The position numbers and the translations under genes were made by a program. This document shows, in pieces, positions 46,249 through 54,277 of a stretch of DNA of 64,000 bases (its first letter is position 1; each line of letters begins with the position of its first letter). The notes under the pieces are model-generated. The model saw only the letters and a list, made by a program, of their open reading frames with translations. It was not told the DNA's origin and ran no database searches. The DNA comes from Cronobacter dublinensis subsp. dublinensis LMG 23823 (GTDB lineage Bacteria; Pseudomonadota; Gammaproteobacteria; Enterobacterales; Enterobacteriaceae): contig NZ_CP012266.1 in the NCBI RefSeq assembly GCF_001277235.1, positions 2,480,001 through 2,544,000 of the forward strand, in the 5' to 3' direction.

Positions 46249-46917
46249 ATGAACGAAGGCCCATTGACCGAGAAAGAGCTGCAATGGCTTGACGATATGC
46301 TGGAAAAATATGGCAGCGAGGCGTCGATTGTTGACGTCGCCGAGCTGGATGGCCTGCTGACCGCCGTGCTTTCCGGCCCGCGCAGCATTGAACCGAGCGA
46401 ATGGCTGGTCGCGCTCTGGGGCGGACAAAACCGTATTCCGCGCTGGAGCAACGAGCGTGAGATGAACCGCTTTATGTCGCTGTGCTTCCAGCATATGAAT
46501 GATATCGCCGACCGCCTCGCGGAGTTCCCGGAGCAGTTTGATCCGCTGTTTGGCGTGCGCGAGACCGAAGGCCAGGAGTTCACCGTGGTGGAAGAGTGGT
46601 GCTTTGGCTATATGCGCGGCGTGGCGCTGAGCGACTGGTCATCACTGCCTGCATCTTTACAGCCCGCGCTGGACGCCATCGCCCTGCACGGCAAGGAAGA
46701 AAACTTCCCGCAGTTGGAGGCGCTTTCACCTGAAGAGCTGGAAGAGCGCTTTGCGGCGATCCGCCCTGCGGCCCTGGCGCTGCACGACTACTGGATTGCC
46801 CAGCCGGACGCAATCCAGGAGCCGCAGCAGCCGCTGGTGGCCGACCAGAAACCCGGACGCAACGATCCCTGCTTTTGCGGCAGCGGCAAAAAATATAAGC
46901 ACTGCTGCCTGCACTAA
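46249..46917 (+). CDS. yecA: YecA, UPF0149 family protein with SEC-C zinc motif
   Basis: 222 aa, matching E. coli YecA. Residues ~5-190 form the helical UPF0149/YgfB-like domain (LDDMLEKY, DVAELDGLLTAVLSGP, EEWCFGYMRGVALSDW). The last 20 residues are a SEC-C metal-binding tail, GRNDPCFCGSGKKYKHCCLH, like that of SecA, where the second motif residue is usually Pro (PCPCGSG); here it is Phe. SEC-C tails bind zinc or iron and contact ribosomes or SecB; E. coli YecA has been linked to the Sec pathway. ATG at 46249 with GGAGG upstream. A hairpin terminator follows. Confidence 0.93.
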   Translation: MNEGPLTEKELQWLDDMLEKYGSEASIVDVAELDGLLTAVLSGPRSIEPSEWLVALWGGQNRIPRWSNEREMNRFMSLCFQHMNDIADRLAEFPEQFDPLFGVRETEGQEFTVVEEWCFGYMRGVALSDWSSLPASLQPALDAIALHGKEENFPQLEALSPEELEERFAAIRPAALALHDYWIAQPDAIQEPQQPLVADQKPGRNDPCFCGSGKKYKHCCLH

Positions 46918-46922
46918 ATATG

Positions 46923-46946
46923 ATGCGCCTGCGGGCGCATTATTTT
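46923..46946 (+). terminator. Intrinsic terminator of yecA
   Basis: 7-bp stem ATGCGCC / GGCGCAT with loop TGCG, then TATTTT, six bases after the yecA stop. Confidence 0.75.
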
Positions 46947-47031
46947 AGAAGGGGCGGATCAGCGCCCCGCGTTGTTGCGCGTCAACCTACCGTTTTTCTC
47001 TTCGTGACGATGCCCGTTAGCCCGTGGCTTT

Positions 47032-48192
47032 TCAGCTCGCCGCGACGCCGGCGGGTTTAAACGTCATGGCTATCAGCATCAACACCACTACGCCTGCGCT
47101 CATCACCAGCCACGCGGCCGTTAAAGAGACGTGGCTGTCACGCACGAGCCCGGCAATCAGCGGCATAAGCGCGGCAATCATATACCCGCCACCCTGCACT
47201 CTCGACAACAGTTTGCCTGCCTCGGCAGGCGTGCGCGCGTTATCAAAAGTGACAATCAGCGAGAGCGGGAACAGCGCCCCGATGCCGGTGCCCAGCAGCA
47301 GCGTTGACAGTACCGGCGTCGTCCCCGGCGCAAACACGAGACACAGCAATCCGGCCAGCAGCGCCAGTAAAACGACGAACAGCGGAAGGCGGCGGTCGGG
47401 GAAGCGATGGATCAGCGCGGAAACCGCAAACCCGGCGACCACTTCCGTTAACGTGAGCCAGGCCAGCATATAGCCGCTGCTGCGCGCGCTCCAGCCGGCC
47501 TGAATGTAGAGAGGCGGCAGCCAGGCCAGCACCAGCGTGTAGGCTCCGGTGCCAATCCCAAAAAACAGCAGCAGCCACCCGGTACGGGGCGTGGCGGGCG
47601 AGCCCTTTTGCAGGGCGATGTTTTGCTGCGGGCGATTTCTCGCCAGCGGCAGCCACATCAGCCATGCCAGCAGCGCTAACGCGCCTGCGGTGGCCAGCGC
47701 AGGTTGCAGCCCCAGCCGTGAAAAAAGCGGCTCGGCGCTGGCGGCGGCGAGCGCGGCGCCCGCCATAATGCCGGTGCTGAATAACGACATAAACGTGCTG
47801 GCCGAGGCCGCATACCTTTTTTTAATCAGGGCAGGCATTAACGCCTGAATCATGCCGATACTGGCTCCGCCTGCCAGGGCGGTGATCATCAGCCCCGTCA
47901 GCGACGCCGTAAACCCCCGCACGATACAGGCAATGAATAAGAGAAAAAGAGCGGCCAGGATGCCGCGTACCGCTCCGGCTCTCGCCAGCAGCCACGGCCC
48001 GCTGAAGGCGGCCACGCCCATCATCGCGACCGGCAGCGTCGTCAGCAGGCTAAACGCTGTGGCGGATAGCCCCACTTCGCGCTGCAGCACAGTAAACAGC
48101 GGCCCGATGGACGCCAGAATGGGGCGCAGATTCAGCCCGACCATAAACGCGATAAAAGCGAAGAGCAAAGGCGATGAGGCGATGCGTTTCAC
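47032..48192 (-). CDS. MFS transporter, CynX/NimT family
   Basis: 386 aa with 12 hydrophobic segments. The family pattern is at the N-terminus (FMVGLNLRPILASIGPLF, as in CynX/NimT/YycB) and LTTLPVAMMGVAAFSGPWLL follows. Exporters of this group move cyanate, 2-nitroimidazole or unknown small organics. It is divergent from a MarR-type gene with a perfect palindrome between them, so it is probably the main target of that repressor. Substrate not readable from sequence. Confidence 0.87.
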   Translation of the reverse strand: MKRIASSPLLFAFIAFMVGLNLRPILASIGPLFTVLQREVGLSATAFSLLTTLPVAMMGVAAFSGPWLLARAGAVRGILAALFLLFIACIVRGFTASLTGLMITALAGGASIGMIQALMPALIKKRYAASASTFMSLFSTGIMAGAALAAASAEPLFSRLGLQPALATAGALALLAWLMWLPLARNRPQQNIALQKGSPATPRTGWLLLFFGIGTGAYTLVLAWLPPLYIQAGWSARSSGYMLAWLTLTEVVAGFAVSALIHRFPDRRLPLFVVLLALLAGLLCLVFAPGTTPVLSTLLLGTGIGALFPLSLIVTFDNARTPAEAGKLLSRVQGGGYMIAALMPLIAGLVRDSHVSLTAAWLVMSAGVVVLMLIAMTFKPAGVAAS

Positions 48193-48240
48193 AACATGCT
48201 CCTTATAAGCCGTGGCCGCCCCGGCACGGTGCCGCGGGCA

Positions 48241-48262
48241 TTTATCTTAACGTTAAGATAAA
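48241..48262. promoter_or_regulatory. MarR-type operator, perfect 22-bp palindrome
   Basis: Centre TATCTTAACGTTAAGATA extended by TT and AA on the two sides; every base pairs with its mirror. It lies 49 bp upstream of the MFS start and 63 bp upstream of the MarR start, where both promoters must be. This is the size and place expected for a MarR dimer repressing both genes. Confidence 0.78.
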
Positions 48263-48324
48263 ATGCGGACTGGTGTAAGATGTACCGCACAACGCGACAA
48301 ATTCCCACATCATCAGGGGTAGAA

Positions 48325-48834
48325 ATGAAAGACCATGTAGATGTTGTTATCGGCCAGTGGCACCGCGCGATGCCTGAACTGGATGCGTCGTCGATGAAAA
48401 TTTTCGGGAGAATGCTGCGGCTCATTAAGCATCTTGGCAAAGCGCGAGCCAGCGCGTTGGCGCCGTTCGGCTTTCGCGACGGCGAGTTCGACGTGCTTGC
48501 CACCCTGCGCCGCGCCGGTGAACCCTATTGCCTGTCGCCCACTCAGCTTTATACCTCGCTGCTGGTCACCTCTGGCGCCATGACCCATCGCCTGAATCAT
48601 CTTGAACAGCAGGGGCTCATTGCCCGCCTTACCGACCCTGACGATAAGCGCAGCACGCTGGTGAGCCTCACCGCCACGGGCCGTGAGCGTATCGAAGCGG
48701 CGCTGGTCGTTCATACCGCGACGCAGGAATCGATACTGCAACCTTTATCGGGGCCTGAACGCCAGCAGCTGGAATCGCTGTTACGAACGTTATTGCTCAC
48801 CTTCCCGGCGGAAACCAGGGCGGAGAACGCGTAA
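48325..48834 (+). CDS. MarR-family transcriptional regulator
   Basis: 169 aa. Winged helix at ~45-125 (SPTQLYTSLLVTSGAMTHRL recognition helix; LIARLTDPDDKRSTLVSLTA wing). I place the start at ATG 48325, 4 bp behind AGGGGT; a longer version from ATG 48280 would add MYRTTRQIPTSSGVE without a ribosome site. Probably represses itself and the divergent MFS exporter through the palindrome at 48241 until an aromatic or phenolic ligand binds. Confidence 0.87.
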   Translation: MKDHVDVVIGQWHRAMPELDASSMKIFGRMLRLIKHLGKARASALAPFGFRDGEFDVLATLRRAGEPYCLSPTQLYTSLLVTSGAMTHRLNHLEQQGLIARLTDPDDKRSTLVSLTATGRERIEAALVVHTATQESILQPLSGPERQQLESLLRTLLLTFPAETRAENA

Positions 48835-48929
48835 AACTGAAATTCCCAACGGGCAGGCGTCATATCGGCTTTTCATTGGCTGATAATGTTGCCTTGCGCT
48901 TATTCATTCCACGCACAGAGAACAGGGAA

Positions 48930-49553
48930 ATGCTAAAAATACTCGGTAAAAAAACGTCGATAAACGTGCGTAAAGTCCTCTGGACGTGTGAAGAGGCGGG
49001 TGTTGATTATCTGCAGGAAGATTACGGCAGCGGCTTTGCCCCGACGCAGACCGCCGCGTTTAAGGCGCTCAACCCGAATGCGCTGGTGCCGGTGCTTATC
49101 GATGAGGGGTTCGTGTTGTGGGAGTCTAATTCGATTTGTCGCTACGTGGCGCGTAAGGCTTGCCGGAACGATCTTCTCCCTGGCGAACCGCAGGCTGCGG
49201 CGAGCGTGGAACACTGGATGGACTGGCAGGCGACGGAGTTCAACAACGCGTGGCGCTATGTGTTTCCTGCGCTGGCGCGTAAAAACCCGGCGTATAACGA
49301 TGAAAACGCCATCGCTCAGGGCATTATCGCCTGGAACCAGTGTATTGAAATTGTTGAACAGCAACTGCGCGCTACCGGTGCGTGGATGACCGGAGAGACC
49401 TTTACGCTTGCCGATATTGTCATCGGGTTATCCGTTAACCGCTGGAAAATGACGCCCTTTACCCACCCTGACGTCCCCGCCATTGACGCCTGGTTTGCCA
49501 GGCTCAACCGGCGGCCCGCCTTTTTGCGTCACGGGAATAACGGAATGGTATAA
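48930..49553 (+). CDS. Glutathione S-transferase family protein
   Basis: 207 aa. N-terminal thioredoxin-like domain starting MLKILGKKTSINVRKVLWTC, with the glutathione-site pattern PNALVPVLIDEG and ESNSICRYVA; C-terminal helical domain (VEHWMDWQATEFNNAWRYVF). Closest in pattern to the GstB group, which uses a Cys/Ser/Asn N-cap instead of Tyr. ATG 48930 fits the family start, although the AGGGA is unusually close to it; an upstream TTG at 48876 is possible. It follows the MarR gene by about 95 bp and may share its regulation. Confidence 0.86.
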   Translation: MLKILGKKTSINVRKVLWTCEEAGVDYLQEDYGSGFAPTQTAAFKALNPNALVPVLIDEGFVLWESNSICRYVARKACRNDLLPGEPQAAASVEHWMDWQATEFNNAWRYVFPALARKNPAYNDENAIAQGIIAWNQCIEIVEQQLRATGAWMTGETFTLADIVIGLSVNRWKMTPFTHPDVPAIDAWFARLNRRPAFLRHGNNGMV

Positions 49554-49562
49554 GGCGCGCCG

Positions 49563-50150
49563 TTACGCTCTCTCCACCATGCCGACTATCGCGTCGCGCA
49601 ATTCCGCTTTCGCCGCGCTGGCGTCAATCGCGCCGATAGCGACCGCCCACGAAAGCCCTTCGGCGGCACCGAACATCGACCACAGCGCGGCGTCGCGCAG
49701 CGCCCCCTGCGCGCGAAACGGCGCGAACAGCGCGCGGCATTTGGCGGTAAACTCAAAGGCGTACTCCTGGCGCAGTTTTTCCAGCTCCGGCGTGCCGGAG
49801 AGCGCCGCCATCACGTTTGGCATTTCACGGCCCTGCAACAGCACGCACTCGATGTACGCATCGGCAATAACAGTCGCAAGCGGCGTCAGCTCTGGCGCGG
49901 TGCGCGCAATCGCCTCGTCCAGTTTGCGGGTCTGGCGCACGTCATACTCGCGATAGAGCGCCGCCAGCAGGCCGGAGCGGCTGGTGAAATGATCGTATAC
50001 CACCGGTTTGGTGACGCCCGCCCGCTCCGCGAGCCTGCCGAGCGTCAGCGCCTCGGTGCCCTCCTCGCGAATAATTTCCCAGGCAACCGTCATTAATTGG
50101 GTATTGCGCTCCTCGCGGCTGAGCCGCGTGCGCGTGCGGGTATCGGACAT
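49563..50150 (-). CDS. TetR-family transcriptional regulator
   Basis: 195 aa. N-terminal helix-turn-helix (~12-60; AWEIIREEGTEALTLGRLAE, GVTKPVVYDHFTSRSGLL), then a ligand-binding helical domain ending AELRDAIVGMVERA. Divergent from the NAD(P)H:quinone reductase-like gene across 113 bp that hold repeated TAACCTAC half-sites. It most likely represses that enzyme and itself. Confidence 0.88.
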   Translation of the reverse strand: MSDTRTRTRLSREERNTQLMTVAWEIIREEGTEALTLGRLAERAGVTKPVVYDHFTSRSGLLAALYREYDVRQTRKLDEAIARTAPELTPLATVIADAYIECVLLQGREMPNVMAALSGTPELEKLRQEYAFEFTAKCRALFAPFRAQGALRDAALWSMFGAAEGLSWAVAIGAIDASAAKAELRDAIVGMVERA

Positions 50151-50161
50151 GCGTATTCTCC

Positions 50162-50210
50162 TTGACAGAATAACCTACTAAAAGTAACTTACTAATGGTA
50201 GGTTACCTTT
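50162..50210 (+). promoter_or_regulatory. Promoter of the quinone reductase gene with TetR-type operator
   Basis: Consensus -35 TTGACA (50162-50167), 17-bp spacer and weak -10 TAACTT (50185-50190). Half-sites: TAACCTAC (50171-50178), TAACTTAC (50185-50192) and GTAGGTTA (50198-50205). The last two form a near-perfect inverted repeat GTAACTTAC-TAATG-GTAGGTTAC over the -10, a good TetR operator that would block the polymerase. Confidence 0.66.
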
Positions 50211-50263
50211 GGTATATCAGATTACGTCCATTGCCGCCCGATGGCAACGCAGGAGGAGTGAAC

Positions 50264-50860
50264 ATGCACGCATTAATAGTGGTTTCCCATCCGTCAGCGC
50301 AATCGCTGACCCACAGCGTCGCGCACGCGCTCGCCGAAGGCGTCAGCGCCGCCAGCGCGCACCACACCGCGCAGATTGCCGACCTGACCCGCGAGGGCTT
50401 TAATCCGGTGTTTAACGAGGCCGACTACGCGGCGTTTATGCAAACCGCGCCGGTACCGCCGGACGTCGCCAAAGAACAGGCGCGCCTCGATGACGCCGAC
50501 GCGCTGGTGCTGGTTTACCCGGTCTACTGGTGGTCGATGCCGGGGCTGCTGAAAGGCTGGATCGATCGCGTCTTTGCCAATGGCTGGGCGTATGAAGAGC
50601 GGCCGGAGGGCGGGATCGTGAAAAAGCTGGGGCACCTGCCGGTGCATCTTGTCGGCATCGGCGGCGCGGATCGCAAAACGTACGAGAAACATGATTACCG
50701 CCAGGCGTACCACACGCAAATCGCCCACGGGATTTTCGACTTCTGCGGCGCGCCGGTGGTCAGCAATGAGATCCTGTTCCTGCCGGAGCTCAGCGCGCCT
50801 GCCGCCGCGATAGACCGCGCGCGCACGCTCGGCACGCAGATCTTTACCACTCAGGCGTAA
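50264..50860 (+). CDS. NAD(P)H-dependent oxidoreductase, flavodoxin-like fold (quinone reductase family)
   Basis: 198 aa. Flavodoxin_2/MdaB-KefF-type FMN or FAD enzyme: N-terminal ALIVVSHPSAQSLTHSV phosphate-binding loop, then ADALVLVYPVYWWSMPGLLKGWIDRVF and GWAYE. Such enzymes reduce quinones by two electrons and protect from electrophiles. ATG 50264 follows AGGAGG at 8 bp; an upstream start at 50195 would run through the operator. Under the divergent TetR regulator. Confidence 0.88.
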   Translation: MHALIVVSHPSAQSLTHSVAHALAEGVSAASAHHTAQIADLTREGFNPVFNEADYAAFMQTAPVPPDVAKEQARLDDADALVLVYPVYWWSMPGLLKGWIDRVFANGWAYEERPEGGIVKKLGHLPVHLVGIGGADRKTYEKHDYRQAYHTQIAHGIFDFCGAPVVSNEILFLPELSAPAAAIDRARTLGTQIFTTQA

Positions 50861-50866
50861 CGCGCG

Positions 50867-52522
50867 TTACGCCCTGAGACCGGCAGCGTCCAGCAATGCC
50901 TGCCAGAGCGCGCCGGTCTCGCCGCTGGCTTTCGCCGCCCGCTTCGCGAGCGGCTCCGGCTTACCCCACAGCCGGAACAGCACCGTGTAAACCTCATCAG
51001 ACGGCATATCGCAAAGCGCCGCCGCCAGCGCGCGCAGCGTCCCGGCGTCATCCGTCGGCGGGCGTTTTAGCTTTAGCGCGTCGGTGGCGACGCGCAGGCA
51101 TGCCACCAGCGCCGGTGCCGTCTGCGCATTCAGCGTATAGCGCGCCATCAAGGCTTTGATAAAGCTATCCTGCACCGACTGATGCTCGTCATCGACCAAC
51201 GCCATAGTGTCCGCCAGCAGCGGGAAATACGCCTCGCCTGCCAGCGCCAGGCCGAAAACGGCGTAGCTGCCCGGCATACAGCATTTCTCCGCCCCGGCAT
51301 CGGCGTACCACTCATACTGGCGCATCGCCGCGCGCGCATAACGTTCAAGCGCCGGGTGGCAGGCTTCATACGTCAGGGCGTTGGCGAAAAACCGGTGCGT
51401 GTCGTTGCGCGCAAGGCCCTTGATCGGCAGCCATTCCCTGACGCCAGACTTCAGCTTAAGGGCATAGCTGCGCGGGAAGTCGTCCGCCAGCAGGCGACAC
51501 AGAAACGCCAGCGCCTGCGTATACGCCGCGGCGGACTCCTCGCGGATATGCACCGTCACCCGCGCCAGTACATCGTTAGCCGCACAGCTCACCTGCTCGC
51601 TCTCAAAAGTCACGACATCCTGCGCCAGCGCGCCGGTGCCGGTTTTCAGGTACGCGGCGGCTTTTTTAATGCCGAGCTGCTGCGCCAGCGTCAGGAATTG
51701 CAGCCCTCTGGATTTGCTGTATGACGGCTCAAAACGCAGGATAATCAGCGCGGTGTAGAGCAACAGCGCCGTTTCGTCTGCCGTCGGCGGCGGCGCATCG
51801 GGCCTGCGCTGATACTGACGCTCCCGCCAGGGCGTCTCCTGCGCCGTAAACCAGCGCGGCAGACACTCGCGCTCCACATAATTGCTTAGCAGATACGCTA
51901 TCCAGTGGCGATGTTCGGTCAGCGCGGCGCAGCCCTGGTTCAGCTGCTGGATGCGCTCGCAATCGCGCAGCAGCGCCGGAATGTCAGGCTGCGGGTAAAG
52001 CTCGCGATTTAGCGCGTTGCCGCAATAAAAGAACGTGGAGGTCGGCTCGGTCGGCGCGTCGCCGTGAGTCAGTACGTCGCGCTGATGATCCTGCATTGCC
52101 TGGTGCAGCGCGTCGATATGCTGCGCGTCGCGCTGCTCAAACAGCGTGGCCTGCACCCGCCCTTCGCACGTGGCGAAACGCGCGTCAACGTGGAAGCGCC
52201 AGGCGCGGAAGGACGTCTCGCGGCGCAGCGTATCAAGCCTCGCCCCGATAAGCGCTGTCAGCGGCGCGAGCCAGTCGACGCGCACCTCATCGGGCGACAG
52301 CGCGCCGTGCCATCCGCCCGGATCGTCATCAGCGTCTTCCTCGAACCTCTCCTCCAGCGTGACCCGACGCGACTCAACATTCAGCATCAGCGAATAGTCG
52401 CCCGCGCGCAGCGGATGATCGGGTGGCGCGTCGGGCGACGTAAAGCGTTCCGTGGTGTCGTCGAACCAGCGGTTAATCAGCGTGAGCGCCTGCTCGACGC
52501 GTAACGGGGCAAAAACAGACAT
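50867..52522 (-). CDS. Conserved protein of unknown function, 551 aa
   Basis: Long soluble protein without signal peptide or membrane segments, family not recognised with confidence. Pro/Asp-rich N-terminus (DDTTERFTSPDAPPDHPLRA), conserved-looking stretches HRHWIAYLLSNYVERECLPR and RGLQFLTLAQQLGIKKAAAY, and helical C-terminal repeats. A Cys pair occurs at EKCCMPGSYAVFG. Base composition matches the GC-rich chromosome. It converges with the quinone reductase gene (6 bp apart) and stands alone, with no obvious operon partner. No function proposed. Confidence 0.7.
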   Translation of the reverse strand: MSVFAPLRVEQALTLINRWFDDTTERFTSPDAPPDHPLRAGDYSLMLNVESRRVTLEERFEEDADDDPGGWHGALSPDEVRVDWLAPLTALIGARLDTLRRETSFRAWRFHVDARFATCEGRVQATLFEQRDAQHIDALHQAMQDHQRDVLTHGDAPTEPTSTFFYCGNALNRELYPQPDIPALLRDCERIQQLNQGCAALTEHRHWIAYLLSNYVERECLPRWFTAQETPWRERQYQRRPDAPPPTADETALLLYTALIILRFEPSYSKSRGLQFLTLAQQLGIKKAAAYLKTGTGALAQDVVTFESEQVSCAANDVLARVTVHIREESAAAYTQALAFLCRLLADDFPRSYALKLKSGVREWLPIKGLARNDTHRFFANALTYEACHPALERYARAAMRQYEWYADAGAEKCCMPGSYAVFGLALAGEAYFPLLADTMALVDDEHQSVQDSFIKALMARYTLNAQTAPALVACLRVATDALKLKRPPTDDAGTLRALAAALCDMPSDEVYTVLFRLWGKPEPLAKRAAKASGETGALWQALLDAAGLRA

Positions 52523-52714
52523 CGCATTATCCTTTCAGACAGTTGCGAGGGTTATACGCGGCGCGCGCGTGGCGCTCAAGTGCGGGATCTGGTGGGAGCA
52601 AAGAAGAGAATAAAAACAACACCCGGCGCGTCGCAGCCTGCCGCCCTGCCTGCGGGTAACGCAGGCTCAGGACGGCCGCCGTGCAACGCCGGGCGGCAGC
52701 GCGACGCCGGGCCG

Positions 52715-53434
52715 TCAGGCCGCCGCGCCGCTGGTTTGTGCGGCAAGGTGCGCAGCCCACAGGCTCGCCACCCATTTCACGCCGCGCGCCGTAAAGCGCG
52801 GTTGGGAGAACGTATGCAGGTTTTCGCCGACGCCTGAACGCAGCGTAAAGTACCCCGCCTGCAGGTGATGGTGCTGCGGCACCAGCGTGCCATTAGCGCG
52901 CTGCATAATGTTGCGCTCCAGCAGGAACTGGCGGAATTCCGGCTCCTTCACCTTGAGCATTTTGCACAGCTGGCGAAAGCCCAGCGACTCTTCAACCTGC
53001 ACGAAACGGTCGAAGAACTCGGCTTTAGGGGCGAAGAGAGCCAGCTGCTGCTCCGCCCGCTGACGCTTTTCATACTGCTCGGCCCAGGCGCGCGCGGCGG
53101 CGGCCGGGTTGGTAAAATCCGGCAGGCTGGCGTTGCGTTCACGCTCCTGCCAGCGATCGAGCATTTCGGCGGTAAAGGCCGGCGAAATGCGGGCGACCGT
53201 CAACAGCGAGTCGCGTTTATTTAACAAAAACTCCTGACGCATCTCCCCGTCCCGCTCGTACAAATTAATGCCGATGGGCTGGGACAGGCGCTGCGCCGTT
53301 TCCAGGCTTTTAATCATGCGCTTCACTTCACTGTGGGCAATACCTGTCAACGTCGCGATTTCACGGCTGCTCATTGTGACCGATTGATCCTGAGCATTAA
53401 GATTTTCCAGCGGAATCATCATAGGTTTCACCAC
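52715..53434 (-). CDS. Phage-type Rha/KilAC regulatory protein
   Basis: 239 aa. N-terminal Rha-like domain (~15-110): TMSSREIATLTGIAHSEVKR, RDGEMRQEFLLNKRDSLLTV and ISPAFTAEMLDRWQERE. C-terminal KilAC/antirepressor domain (~130-225): FFDRFVQVEESLGFRQLCKM, LKVKEPEFRQFLLERNIMQR, with the closing HHHLQAGYFTLRSGV and FTARGVKWV. In phages these proteins antagonise repressors. No phage genes surround it, so it is a domesticated or stranded copy. The start is GTG 53434 or the ATG pair at 53425/53422. Confidence 0.82.
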   Translation of the reverse strand: MVKPMMIPLENLNAQDQSVTMSSREIATLTGIAHSEVKRMIKSLETAQRLSQPIGINLYERDGEMRQEFLLNKRDSLLTVARISPAFTAEMLDRWQERERNASLPDFTNPAAAARAWAEQYEKRQRAEQQLALFAPKAEFFDRFVQVEESLGFRQLCKMLKVKEPEFRQFLLERNIMQRANGTLVPQHHHLQAGYFTLRSGVGENLHTFSQPRFTARGVKWVASLWAAHLAAQTSGAAA

Positions 53435-53636
53435 TCATTCACTGACTCAATTACAACAACACCTGGTGCTTTGTAGAAATAGTATACAGGCACCTGGTTA
53501 AATATCCAGTAGATTTTTTAATCGGTTTTACTTAAGTGTCAGGCGTGGCGCGGGTTGCGCAAAGAGGTCTGCTATGTGTTTAAAAAACAAGCTTTTCTGT
53601 AACGCGCGTCGGTTTGCGCTCCCGTCGCGCCCATAA

Positions 53637-53660
53637 AAAAAGCCCGCATCGGCGGGCTTT
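53637..53660 (-). terminator. Intrinsic terminator of the AhpD-like gene
   Basis: 9-bp stem AAAGCCCGC / GCGGGCTTT around ATCG, preceded on the plus strand by an A run that gives the U tract for the minus-strand transcript. It lies 19 bp beyond the stop. Confidence 0.85.
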
Positions 53661-53678
53661 CAGCAGAGAAAATCGGGG

Positions 53679-54158
53679 TTATTCGAGCCCGGCGCGGTCG
53701 AGACCGAACGCGGCGTCCTGGCTGCCGGGTGCCATTTGCGAGACTAATTGCAGACGGTTCCAGCTATTGATGATGGCAATCGCAAAGGCGATTTCGGCAA
53801 TCTGCGCTTCAGTAAAATGCTCGCGGGCTTCCTGATACAGCGCGTCGCTGACGCCCGTTTTGTCGATATGCGTCAGCGCCTCGGTTAAGGCCAGCGCCGC
53901 TTTTTCCCGCGCGCTGAAGAGCGGCGACTCGCGCCACACCGCCACATGGTGCAGGCGCAGCTCGCGCTCGCCCGCCATTCTCGCCTCTTTACAGTGCATA
54001 TCGACACAGAACGCGCAGCCGTTAAGCTGCGACGCGCGAAGGTCAATCAGATGCTTGAGTGTCGGCGTCAGGCTGCTTTTTTTCAGCGCCGCACTGGCGT
54101 TCATCAGCGTGTTGACCAGCGCCGGAGCGGCCTGGTAATGGTTTACGCGCGTACTCAT
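53679..54158 (-). CDS. AhpD-like carboxymuconolactone decarboxylase family protein
   Basis: 159 aa, all helical. The core AhpD signature is LKHLIDLRASQLNGCAFCVD followed by MHCKEA: the redox CxxC (C-A-F-C) and the H of CxxxH, as in alkylhydroperoxidase D-like proteins that reduce peroxides or act in related thiol chemistry. The C-terminal IAEIAFAIAIINSWNRLQLV matches the family. Divergent from the MocR-type regulator, 119 bp apart, hence probably its target. Confidence 0.88.
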   Translation of the reverse strand: MSTRVNHYQAAPALVNTLMNASAALKKSSLTPTLKHLIDLRASQLNGCAFCVDMHCKEARMAGERELRLHHVAVWRESPLFSAREKAALALTEALTHIDKTGVSDALYQEAREHFTEAQIAEIAFAIAIINSWNRLQLVSQMAPGSQDAAFGLDRAGLE

Positions 54159-54277
54159 GGAGACTCCTTACGTCACAATAAAATGCACTCTCCTGTGGAG
54201 TGCGTCGGGATTTCCCGGCTATCTTACGGCGCTATGACATAGTAAAAAGGGTCAACAATGAGGAATCGAGGCAGGAC

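Noticed and set aside
52647..52666. Stem GCCTGCG / CGCAGGC as a terminator of the Rha-like gene
   Set aside because: The stem is good but there is no T run on the minus strand, and the surrounding GC-rich sequence offers many alternative pairings.
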